A DNA stretch of 32,159 nucleotides from Actinomycetota bacterium (GTDB lineage: Bacteria; Actinomycetota; Actinomycetes; Nanopelagicales; Nanopelagicaceae), in the NCBI GenBank assembly GCA_003151395.1, contig PLXJ01000023.1:341-32499 (forward strand). Direction: 5' to 3'. Position 1 is the first letter of the stretch; every line of letters starts with the position of its first letter. The position numbers were made by a program, and so were the translations under genes. Shown here piece by piece: positions 8,057-15,687 of the stretch. Below the pieces are notes generated by a model. That model ran no database searches and had not been told where the DNA came from. It saw only the letters and a program-made list of their open reading frames with translations.

Positions 8057-8062
8057 TATGCT
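8057..8062 (+). promoter_or_regulatory. -10 hexamer positioned for a leaderless DUF885 transcript
   Basis: TATGCT at 8057-8062 ends 6 bases before the ATG at 8069, which puts the expected transcription start on the A of that ATG. There is no ribosome binding site in front of either the 8069 ATG or the upstream in-frame ATG at 8030. Leaderless mRNAs are common in Actinobacteria. No convincing -35 is visible. This pattern is the main reason for choosing 8069 as the start. Confidence 0.4.
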
Positions 8063-8068
8063 ACTTTC

Positions 8069-10099
8069 ATGCCGCAGAACATAAATATTTTAGAACTCAG
8101 TGAAAAATTCTGGACGTGGAGAGCGTCGGAGCAGCCGAGATCACATGATGACATTCCGAGAATAGAACGGCCATCTGATTGGGTACCCGAGTGGTCGCAA
8201 GCTGATGTTGCGAGGTATCGGGCAGAAATCACTGAGTTTGAAGTTGCGCTGGCTCAGATTTTTTCTTTTACAAGTATTGATGTAAGTCTGTCGCCATCGG
8301 ATTGGGTAGATCATTGCTTGCTGCACTCGGCAATATCTCGAGTGAAATGGGAGTTGGATCACCTACAAATCTGGCGGAGACAACCAGGTTTCTATATTGA
8401 CCAAACTATCGGGGTCGTCTTTGATTACTTATTGCCGCAGAAAATTGATTCATTAACAATTTCAAATGTGAGAAGGGTTCTCAAAAGTTTTGAAATGACG
8501 CTTCAAAGCGCTCGGGTCAATCTGGCTAATTCTGCCCATAAAGAACTGGCTTTGGACTCTATCGAACAGTTGAGCGCTATCAAAGATCAAATAACGGAGG
8601 TTGGTGTAAGCCTCACTTCTTACGTGGAAAAGTCGGAGGTGAGTGGCTTCTTGGCAGAAATTGAAGCTGCTGGTGATGAACTAGTCGGTTTTCGGGATTG
8701 GCTAGTCGCAGAGCTCGCGAACTTTCCGGCTTTTGAACCGATTGGAGAAGTCGGATTCAACTGGTTCTTGACCAATGTTGCGCTCAATCCCCTCACTCGG
8801 CGTGAGTTGATCGACATCGGAAACATTGAGTTTGATCGAGCGATCTTTTTAGAGACTGTCTCCACGAATCGTTACTCCGGCATTGAAGTGCCCGGACTTC
8901 CAACGTCAGCAGAAGCACAAAGCACGGATGAAGCCAGGCTTGAAGTAGAAGTACGGAACTTCTACGAGGCCGAAGATCTGTTGACACAACCGCCAACTCT
9001 TAGAAGATACCTCAACGCACCGCGACCTAAGTATTTGGAACCAATTAAGTGGTTAGGTGTAACCGATGATTTGACTGGTCCTTCCCGCCTTGATGTTGAT
9101 GGGGTGAGTTACGTTCCGGCACCGCACGCTGACATGCCATATTTTTATGCAGCCAACGCGCGGGATCCACGTGCCGGAATCGTTCATGAAGGGGCGCATT
9201 ACAAACAACTTTCGCTCTCTTGGGGAAATAAGAATCCGATTCGCCGTCATTACTATGACTCTGGCGTAAATGAAGGCATCGCTTTTTACAATGAAGAGCT
9301 GATGCTGGCAGCTGGACTTTTTGCCGATAAGCCACATTCCCAGGTGTTGATGTATAACTTCATGCGTTTGCGGGCTTTGCGCGTCATTATTGATGTCTCT
9401 CTTGCTACGGGCCAGATGGATATAGAAACTGCTACGCAATACTTGGCAAACAAAGTGCCCATGGATCTGGAAACTGCGCGCGAGGAAGCGCTCTTTTTTG
9501 CCGGTTTTCCCGGACAGGGCATGACTTACCAGATCGGAAAGACTCAGATCGTAAAGTTGCTAGCTGACGCAATTCGTAGCCAAGAAAAAGGTTTTTCATT
9601 GCGCGAATTCCATGATTACTTATGGCTGAATGGAAATGTACCGATCTCTCTATTGCGATACGACTTATTGAACGATGCAAGTGAGATTAAACAATTAATA
9701 GGTATAAATAACCAGATCGATGAAGAAATAATTTGGGAGAACGTCCGCAAAATGTTGGATGCGTTCATGGCGATGAATCGGCCACTGGCAGACTCGTATA
9801 TTTGTGATGATGCCACGCTTTGGGATTCTGAGGAACGTGATCTAGTTCATACTTTAGTGGGGCTCAATCAACTTCGAGATCGCAGGCCGACCGACGGTAG
9901 TGGCCCTGTGATACTGGGAATCGGTAACATCAAACCCGTCATCACGGTTCATGGGGACCTCGCTATTGCGCGCTATGAACTCCACGTTCGGACTCCAAAC
10001 GGGGAACACGATGAATTTATTCGAAATACCGCGGTCTGGCGCCGCGAAGGCGCGGAGTGGAAGGTATTTCATAATCATGAGGACAAGTTGGCTTTATAA
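8069..10099 (+). CDS. DUF885 metallopeptidase-like protein with C-terminal NTF2/SnoaL-like domain
   Basis: This is a 676-aa protein. The first ~550 residues match the DUF885 (COG4805) family, whose members look like zinc peptidases. The HEGAH motif at residues 373-377 gives HExxH, and Glu402 in the NEGIAFYNEE segment is the plausible third ligand. After a break near residue 556 the last ~120 residues form a separate domain with a cone-like pattern (start ENVRKMLDAFMAMNRPLADS, end RNTAVWRREGAEWKVFHNHE). That pattern is typical of SnoaL/DUF4440 NTF2-like folds. There is no signal peptide, so it should be cytosolic. An upstream ATG at 8030 would add 13 residues. Substrate is unknown; a role in peptide or xenobiotic breakdown is inference. 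It is followed by a peptide-type ABC importer operon. Confidence 0.82.
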   Translation: MPQNINILELSEKFWTWRASEQPRSHDDIPRIERPSDWVPEWSQADVARYRAEITEFEVALAQIFSFTSIDVSLSPSDWVDHCLLHSAISRVKWELDHLQIWRRQPGFYIDQTIGVVFDYLLPQKIDSLTISNVRRVLKSFEMTLQSARVNLANSAHKELALDSIEQLSAIKDQITEVGVSLTSYVEKSEVSGFLAEIEAAGDELVGFRDWLVAELANFPAFEPIGEVGFNWFLTNVALNPLTRRELIDIGNIEFDRAIFLETVSTNRYSGIEVPGLPTSAEAQSTDEARLEVEVRNFYEAEDLLTQPPTLRRYLNAPRPKYLEPIKWLGVTDDLTGPSRLDVDGVSYVPAPHADMPYFYAANARDPRAGIVHEGAHYKQLSLSWGNKNPIRRHYYDSGVNEGIAFYNEELMLAAGLFADKPHSQVLMYNFMRLRALRVIIDVSLATGQMDIETATQYLANKVPMDLETAREEALFFAGFPGQGMTYQIGKTQIVKLLADAIRSQEKGFSLREFHDYLWLNGNVPISLLRYDLLNDASEIKQLIGINNQIDEEIIWENVRKMLDAFMAMNRPLADSYICDDATLWDSEERDLVHTLVGLNQLRDRRPTDGSGPVILGIGNIKPVITVHGDLAIARYELHVRTPNGEHDEFIRNTAVWRREGAEWKVFHNHEDKLAL

Positions 10100-10112
10100 C
10101 GGCTTATAACGG
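10094..10112. repeat. Tandem TTATAACGG repeat at the end of the DUF885 gene
   Basis: TTATAACGG occurs twice, at 10094-10102 and 10104-10112, with a 10-bp period, and overlaps the DUF885 stop codon. The spacing of one helical turn, just upstream of the promoter of the binding-protein operon, would suit a dimeric regulator. Only two copies exist, so chance is possible. Confidence 0.3.
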
Positions 10113-10135
10113 ATTTGATACTTAATCTAAATTTG

Positions 10136-10165
10136 TTGCCTTTTCAACTACCCGACGTTTACTAT
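10136..10165 (+). promoter_or_regulatory. Probable promoter of the peptide-type ABC operon
   Basis: A TTGCCT -35-like hexamer at 10136-10141 and a TACTAT -10-like hexamer at 10160-10165 are separated by 18 bp. The expected start near 10172 would give a leader of about 40 nt before the TTG start at 10212, which has a GGAG site at 10201-10204. The 112-bp gap is one of the largest in the window, consistent with a regulated promoter. Confidence 0.45.
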
Positions 10166-10211
10166 ACCCGCAGTCCAATAATTTGGGCAGCTAGCGAAAT
10201 GGAGTAATTAA

Positions 10212-11792
10212 TTGGGAAAAATTAAATTAGGTAGGAGTCGCTTCGCAGCAGTAGCTGGCGCAGTAGCACTTGTCTCCTCTTCCTTGATCCTTCAAACCAC
10301 CTCAAGCAACGCTGCTTCTGGAAAAATCCTCGTGATTGATTCCGAGTTCAATCATAAAACTTTAGATCCACAACGTGAATTTGAAGATGGCGGAAATATG
10401 ATGGACCGCGCCATCTACGATACCTTGCTGACTTTCAAAGGTAGCGACGCATCACGGCCAGTTCCATCTTTGGCGTTGTCTTACAAGGCAAATGCCGATT
10501 CAACTGTCTTCACCTTTAAGTTGCGTAAGAGTGCTCGTTTCTCTGATGGTACAAAACTGACATCAGCTGATGTTGTGTACTCCCTCGACCGTTTAAAGAA
10601 CATTCAAGGTAACCCTTCATCCTTGATGGCCGGTCTCACCGCAACCGCAACTGATCCCTACACAGTTGTTATCACCGCAGATCAACCTGACACTGCAGTT
10701 CCAGTCAAGGTTGCTGGTCCTGAATTCGGCGTCGTTAACAGTAAACTAGTTGCTGCTCATGGCGGTTACGCACTTGTTGGCGCTGTTACAAAAGACAAGG
10801 CAGAAAATTACCTCAACACAACATCTGCCGGTAGCGGTCCATACATGCTCTCCAAGTTCAGTCTTACAACCGAAGTTGATTTGGTTGTAAACCCTAAGTA
10901 TTGGGGTCCTAAGCCTGGCTACTCAAAGATCGTTATTCGCAACGTGACTCAGGCAGTTCAAGCGCTTGATGTGCAAAAGGGTGTTGCAAATATCGCCATC
11001 GATCTCTCGCCAAAGCAAGTTGATAGCCTGACTGGCGTCAATGTAACTGCAGGCGTAAGCACCACGGTCTTTTTCTTATACTCGAATGCTAATCCGCAGA
11101 TTTCTGCGGTTACATCTGATCCAAACTTCCAGAACGCAGTTCGTTACGCCCTTGATTACAAGGCTCTGACGACATTTGCGGGTAAGGGCTCAATTCAGGC
11201 TGCTGGAATTATTCCATCAGCTTTCCAAGGAGCGCTCAAGCCAGCAGATGCAACAAAGCAAGATATCGCCCTTGCAAAGGCCGATCTTGCTAAGACCGCT
11301 TATAAGGGCGAACCTATTGGACTTCGCTATTGGGGCGGCGGCGCTTGGGAGGGCATCTCATTTGATGACTTCGCAACCGTTATTTCATCACAATTAGCTG
11401 CTGTAGGTATCAACCTCAAGTTGCAGCCAACTCCTGTTGGAGATGCGCTTACTACCTACCGCAACGGAACTGACACCATGGGACTTTGGTTCTGGGGTCC
11501 AGATTGGCCAGACTCAAGCAACTACAGCCAGAACTTCGGTCCTGGTGAAAAGGTTGGTCTTCGTGCCGGCTGGGCAACAAATGCTGCAGTCACCAAGGTC
11601 ATCAACGCAGTTGCGATCGAATCTAATCCAGCGAAGCGTGCTTCTCTCTATCGTCAATTCCAACTTGACCTTAATCAGAACTCACCATTCGTTCCTTTGA
11701 TTCAATCTCCAGCTATCTTGGTATCAACCAAGAGCGTGATCGGAATTGCATCCAACCCAATCTGGAAAGTTAACTTAACAGAGCTGAAGTAA
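10212..11792 (+). CDS. Peptide/nickel-type ABC transporter substrate-binding protein
   Basis: This is the extracytoplasmic solute receptor (SBP_bac_5 / DppA-OppA type, 526 aa) for the importer encoded just downstream. The N-terminus is a Sec signal: basic residues to about 10, a hydrophobic core to about 28, and a likely signal peptidase I site after SSNA or SNAA at 34-35. There is no lipobox cysteine, which is unusual for a Gram-positive binding protein. Family landmarks include LDPQREFEDGG near the mature start, FKLRKSARFSDGTKLTSADVVYS-type segments around 105-125, and GSGPYMLSKF around 205. The start is a TTG with GGAG 7 nt upstream. Codon use (AAG, GTT, CGT, GCA) is biased like that of a highly expressed gene, unlike its neighbours. 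Ligand is unknown. Confidence 0.92.
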   Translation: MGKIKLGRSRFAAVAGAVALVSSSLILQTTSSNAASGKILVIDSEFNHKTLDPQREFEDGGNMMDRAIYDTLLTFKGSDASRPVPSLALSYKANADSTVFTFKLRKSARFSDGTKLTSADVVYSLDRLKNIQGNPSSLMAGLTATATDPYTVVITADQPDTAVPVKVAGPEFGVVNSKLVAAHGGYALVGAVTKDKAENYLNTTSAGSGPYMLSKFSLTTEVDLVVNPKYWGPKPGYSKIVIRNVTQAVQALDVQKGVANIAIDLSPKQVDSLTGVNVTAGVSTTVFFLYSNANPQISAVTSDPNFQNAVRYALDYKALTTFAGKGSIQAAGIIPSAFQGALKPADATKQDIALAKADLAKTAYKGEPIGLRYWGGGAWEGISFDDFATVISSQLAAVGINLKLQPTPVGDALTTYRNGTDTMGLWFWGPDWPDSSNYSQNFGPGEKVGLRAGWATNAAVTKVINAVAIESNPAKRASLYRQFQLDLNQNSPFVPLIQSPAILVSTKSVIGIASNPIWKVNLTELK

Positions 11793-11825
11793 GGATCTGT
11801 TATTAACTTGAAAGAAATGTTTGGT

Positions 11826-11863
11826 CGTCGCAGCCCATCAGAGAAATCTGGTGGGCTGCGACG
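11826..11863 (+). promoter_or_regulatory. 17-bp GAAA-capped RNA stem between binding-protein and permease genes
   Basis: The left arm (11826-11842, beginning CGTCGCAGCCCA) pairs with the right arm (11847-11863, ending TGGGCTGCGACG). There are 17 consecutive pairs, one of them G-U, around a GAAA tetraloop at 11843-11846. No T-run follows, so it is not an intrinsic terminator. It begins 34 nt after the binding-protein stop and ends 7 nt before the best permease start (TTG 11871). Such stems after the first gene of importer operons are known to protect the binding-protein mRNA and lower downstream expression. That role is inferred here. Confidence 0.65.
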
Positions 11864-11870
11864 CAATACA

Positions 11871-12884
11871 TTGGGAAATTTCATCATCAGGCGTATCGCC
11901 ATCGGAATCATCCTCATGCTCGGGATCACCTTTATTTCATTTTCGGTGACCCAATTAGTTCCTGGTGATCCTGCAGCACTCAATCTTGGGCAGAGCGCAA
12001 TGAGTGACCCCACAATTGTTGCCGCTTGGCGTGCAAAGTACGGATTAGATAAACCAGTCCCAGAGCAGTACTTCATCTATCTCAATCATTTAATCCATGG
12101 CGACCTAGGGTTATCACAACAATCTAGGCGACCTGTATCAACGGACCTGGCCGAATACTTTCCAGCGACTTTAGAACTGGCGACCGTTGCCATCTTTTTC
12201 TCACTCATTTTTGGATTGCTCTTTGGAATAATTGCGGCAGTAACTCGAAACCGCTGGCCCGATCAAGTCATCAGATTTGTCACACTGACTGGTGTATCCG
12301 TCCCTACGTTCTGGCTTTCGCTCGTATTTTTCTACCTCTTCTACTTCAAACTCTCCTGGTTCCCGTCCAACGGACGACTCGATCCTGGAGTTGATTCGCC
12401 ATCAACAATTACTGGGATGTACACCGTGGATGCGGTGCTTCACGGGCAATTTGCCCTCGCCTGGCAGGCGCTCCGGCACATAATGTTGCCGGCAATTGTC
12501 CTTGCGATTTACACGATCGCGGTCCTGACTCGATTTACGAGGGCTTCTATTCTTGAAATTCTGAACAACGATTATGTTCGCGCGGCGCGCGCAAAAGGTT
12601 TACCCGAATCCTTGGTCATCCGGCGTCACGTACTGCGCCCCGCACTTCTCTCTATAGTCACAATCGCAGGAGTTGCCTTTGGTAATTTATTGGCGGGGTC
12701 GGTCCTGGTCGAAAATGTCTTCTCTTGGCCCGGAATCGGTCAATACGCCTATCGAAGTTCCATCGGACTTGATCTGCCGGGCATTATGGGAGTGAGCATC
12801 GTTGTCGCGGGGATTTTCATCACCATGAACTTGCTAGTTGATATCGCCTATCGATTTATTGATCCAAGCCTGAGGCACGGATGA
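11871..12884 (+). CDS. Peptide-type ABC transporter permease (DppB-like)
   Basis: This is the first membrane subunit of the importer. From the TTG at 11871 (337 aa) the N-terminus FIIRRIAIGIILMLGITF matches the usual short basic lead plus first helix of DppB/OppB proteins. The ITFISFSVTQLVPGDPA segment and the C-terminal permease loop (RAARAKGLPESLVIRRHVLRPA), which contacts the ATPase, are clear, as are VENVFSWPGIGQYAY and about six helices. An in-frame TTG at 11808 would add 21 polar residues encoded by the hairpin at 11826-11863, which argues against it. Neither start has a good ribosome site. The end overlaps the next gene by ATGA at 12881-12884. Confidence 0.88.
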   Translation: MGNFIIRRIAIGIILMLGITFISFSVTQLVPGDPAALNLGQSAMSDPTIVAAWRAKYGLDKPVPEQYFIYLNHLIHGDLGLSQQSRRPVSTDLAEYFPATLELATVAIFFSLIFGLLFGIIAAVTRNRWPDQVIRFVTLTGVSVPTFWLSLVFFYLFYFKLSWFPSNGRLDPGVDSPSTITGMYTVDAVLHGQFALAWQALRHIMLPAIVLAIYTIAVLTRFTRASILEILNNDYVRAARAKGLPESLVIRRHVLRPALLSIVTIAGVAFGNLLAGSVLVENVFSWPGIGQYAYRSSIGLDLPGIMGVSIVVAGIFITMNLLVDIAYRFIDPSLRHG

Positions 12885-13717
12885 AAAGGAATCCTGACTC
12901 ACCTTGGCGCCAGCCACTGGCGGTTATCGGCGTGACGATCCTGGCGATCTGGGTCCTTGTCGCGATCTTTGCCCCGCTCATCGCTCCATCTAATCCAATC
13001 GCCCAAAATTATCCAGAGCTACTACCTCCTAATGCGCACAATTGGTTTGGAACAGATTCAGTCGGGCGCGACATCCTAAGTCGCGTCATTTACGGGGCGC
13101 GGATCACCTTGCCACTCTCGATCATGTTGGTAATTCTGGCGATGATCGTTGGCACCGTCATTGGAGCAATAGCTGGCTATTTTGGCGGATGGGTGGATGC
13201 GACCCTCATGCGCCTCACCGATGTCGTCCTCGCCTTCCCTGGGATCATCCTCGCGATGGCTGTCGCGGCAGCGCTTGGCGCTGAACTTCGAAACGCGGTC
13301 TTTGCGGTCGTCCTGGTGGCGTGGCCGACTTATGCACGATTGGTTCGAGGATTGATCCTCTCTAGCAAAAACGCCGACTACGTCACCTCTAGCCGCTTGC
13401 TTGGAGCATCAACCACGAGGGCGCTCTTCGTCGACTTGCGGCCAAATATCTCTGGCCCGGTCTTTGTTCTGGCAGCGCTCGAAGCCGGTAACGGCATGCT
13501 CCTTTTATCTGGCCTCTCATTCCTTGGACTCGGCGCTCGGCCGCCTTCTGCAGAGTGGGGCGCGATGGTTTCCGCTGGAGCCAACAACTTCGATAAGTGG
13601 TGGATCGCGGTCTTCCCTGGCTTGGCGATATTGACCGCCGTACTCGCCTTTAACTTTTTGGGTGATGCGCTGCGAGATATTTTGGATCCGCGGACCGCGA
13701 AAGCGTTGCGGGAGTAA
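12881..13717 (+). CDS. Peptide-type ABC transporter permease (DppC-like)
   Basis: This is the second membrane subunit, 278 aa, a normal length for DppC. It starts with the polar NPDSPW leader and a first helix (IGVTILAIWVLVAIFAPLI). It then has HNWFGTDSVGRDILSRVIYGARI, the conserved DppC motif, and the ATPase-contact loop around residues 160-185 (YVTSSRLLGAST). The later SFLGLGARPPSAEWGAM motif is also diagnostic. The ATG overlaps the DppB stop (ATGA), so it is coupled. The stop is followed 3 nt later by the first ATPase gene. Confidence 0.92.
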   Translation: MKRNPDSPWRQPLAVIGVTILAIWVLVAIFAPLIAPSNPIAQNYPELLPPNAHNWFGTDSVGRDILSRVIYGARITLPLSIMLVILAMIVGTVIGAIAGYFGGWVDATLMRLTDVVLAFPGIILAMAVAAALGAELRNAVFAVVLVAWPTYARLVRGLILSSKNADYVTSSRLLGASTTRALFVDLRPNISGPVFVLAALEAGNGMLLLSGLSFLGLGARPPSAEWGAMVSAGANNFDKWWIAVFPGLAILTAVLAFNFLGDALRDILDPRTAKALRE

Positions 13718-13720
13718 CTG

Positions 13721-14710
13721 ATGGCACTTTTAGAGGTCAACAACCTGAGCGTTCAATTGCAGACCAAAACTGGGTTTGCCACAGCGGTCGACAGATTGTC
13801 TTTTACTTTGGATACCGGTGAAATTTTAGGAATCGCGGGTGAGAGTGGAAGCGGCAAGACGATGTCAGCGCTCACCTTGCTTGGATTATTACCACAACAT
13901 GCCAAGGTAACTGGATCTGCGAAATTTGATGGCCAAGAACTTGTTGGCATGACAAATAAACAGTGGCAACAAATCCGGGGCAAGAACATTGCAATGGTCT
14001 TCCAAGATCCGATGACTTCTCTTCACCCGATGTTAAGCATTAAAACGCAGATGACCGAACATATGATCACTCATTTGGGGATCACTGAAAAGCAGGCGTT
14101 GGTCGATGCCGAAGAGCTACTGATCGATGTCAGAATTCCAGATCCAAAGAAGGCGCTATCTTCATATGCAAGCCAGTTCTCTGGTGGAATGCGGCAGCGG
14201 ATTTGTATTGCGATGGCGCTCGCCTGCAAACCAAAACTTTTATTAGCCGATGAACCCTCAACCGCGCTTGACGTAACGGTGCAGGCCGGAATCCTCACAC
14301 TCCTCAATCGCTTGCGCGAGGAACACCATTTATCAATCATCTTTATTACCCATGACTTAGGAGTTCTCTCTTCCATCACCGACAAACTTTTGGTTCTCTA
14401 CGCTGGCCGTGAAGTCGAGTCCGGCTTGACCTCCACAATCTTGCAACACCCGCGCCATCCATATACCCAAGGTCTGCTTGACTCACTGCCACAACCAGAT
14501 TCCAAGGAGAAACTCCTCAAATCTATCGCCGGATTCCCACCAGAACTTGGCAAGCAACCCATTGGATGCGCCTTTGCCGAACGATGTAAATTTGCAGAAC
14601 CACGTTGTACTGGTCACGAGGTGCAGCCAACTTTCGCAGCTGACGACCACAAGTTCTACTGCGCCGTGGATCCATTTGCTTTTACCGAGTCTCGGGAGGT
14701 TGGCGCATGA
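13721..14710 (+). CDS. Peptide-type ABC transporter ATPase (DppD-like)
   Basis: This is the first ATPase of the importer, 329 aa. Walker A GESGSGKT is at residues 40-47, Q-loop FQDPMTSLHP at about 94-103, signature FSGGM at 153-157 and Walker B LLLADEPS at 173-180. The C-terminal oligopeptide/dipeptide ATPase extension contains the cysteine-rich segment CAFAERCKFAEPRC, characteristic of DppD/OppD. A GGGAG ribosome site lies in the end of the DppC gene. The stop overlaps the next ATG by 4 nt. Confidence 0.93.
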   Translation: MALLEVNNLSVQLQTKTGFATAVDRLSFTLDTGEILGIAGESGSGKTMSALTLLGLLPQHAKVTGSAKFDGQELVGMTNKQWQQIRGKNIAMVFQDPMTSLHPMLSIKTQMTEHMITHLGITEKQALVDAEELLIDVRIPDPKKALSSYASQFSGGMRQRICIAMALACKPKLLLADEPSTALDVTVQAGILTLLNRLREEHHLSIIFITHDLGVLSSITDKLLVLYAGREVESGLTSTILQHPRHPYTQGLLDSLPQPDSKEKLLKSIAGFPPELGKQPIGCAFAERCKFAEPRCTGHEVQPTFAADDHKFYCAVDPFAFTESREVGA

Positions 14711-15687
14711 ACGAGCCACAGCCAATCCTGACTCTTAACGACGTCAGCGTTACATACAAACGAGCAGATCGAACAAAGTTAACCGCGGTGGTCGGCGTTG
14801 ATTTGACGCTCAATCGTGGCGAAATATTGGGTCTCGTGGGTGAATCAGGGTGCGGCAAATCCACACTTGGCAAGGCGGCGGTTGGAATCCTCCCAACTTC
14901 TGGGGGCGAAATTCTTTTCAACGGAACTCCGGTAGCACCCTTGAGTAGGTCGGTCCGTTCGCGTGAACTCCTTAAATTACAACTGATATTTCAAGACCCA
15001 TACTCTTCCCTCAATCCGCGGCGCAAGATCGGTGATCAATTGATCGATGGTCTTGTGAATTATGGGGTGGGCGCAGAAGAGGCGCGCGAAAACAGCGCCA
15101 AACTTTTAGAACGAGTTGGCCTCTCTCGCAGCACGCTTACCAAATACACGCATCAATTTAGCGGCGGTCAACGGCAGCGAATTGCTATCGCACGCGCACT
15201 CACGTTGCAACCAGAAGTCATCATCGCCGATGAACCCATCAGTGCACTCGATGCATCTGCGCAAGCTCAGGTTGCAAATTTGTTGGTAGAACTCGTCCAA
15301 GAACTTGGAATGAGCATGATCTTTATCTCCCACGATCTCTCGGTTGTCCGGCAAATATCGGATCGAACTGCAGTCATGTATTTAGGCAAGATGGTGGAGG
15401 TCGCGAACACTCACGAAATCTGGGATGACCCGCGCCATCCTTATACAAAGGCGCTCATTCAAGCGATTCCAAAACCAGATGGAAAGGGCTTCCTGCCGCT
15501 GGAACTTCCCGGGGATGTTCCAGATCCAAGAACACCACCATCAGGATGTCGTTTTCATACGCGTTGTCCAATTGCTATTGCAGAGTGCAGCGTCCTTGAA
15601 CCTCAGATGGCGCTTACCAATAATCGGCTTAGCTCGTGCCTCCTCAATAATGAACTAAAGGAGAAGAGGTCAGAAAATGTGGTTTAG
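14707..15687 (+). CDS. Peptide-type ABC transporter ATPase (DppF-like)
   Basis: This is the second ATPase of the importer, 326 aa. Walker A GESGCGKST lies at residues 45-53, the signature is FSGGQRQRIAIARAL, Walker B is VIIADEPISALD, and the C-terminal cysteine-rich segment (CRFHTRCPIAIAEC) is typical of DppF/OppF. The start overlaps the DppD stop (ATGA). Its end overlaps the following amidohydrolase gene by 11 nt, which ties the enzyme to the transporter operon. Confidence 0.93.
   Translation: MNEPQPILTLNDVSVTYKRADRTKLTAVVGVDLTLNRGEILGLVGESGCGKSTLGKAAVGILPTSGGEILFNGTPVAPLSRSVRSRELLKLQLIFQDPYSSLNPRRKIGDQLIDGLVNYGVGAEEARENSAKLLERVGLSRSTLTKYTHQFSGGQRQRIAIARALTLQPEVIIADEPISALDASAQAQVANLLVELVQELGMSMIFISHDLSVVRQISDRTAVMYLGKMVEVANTHEIWDDPRHPYTKALIQAIPKPDGKGFLPLELPGDVPDPRTPPSGCRFHTRCPIAIAECSVLEPQMALTNNRLSSCLLNNELKEKRSENVV

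Noticed and set aside
11808-11870. N-terminal extension of the DppB-like permease
   Set aside because: The extra residues are encoded by the 17-bp hairpin and are polar. The family normally starts at the FIIRRI segment.
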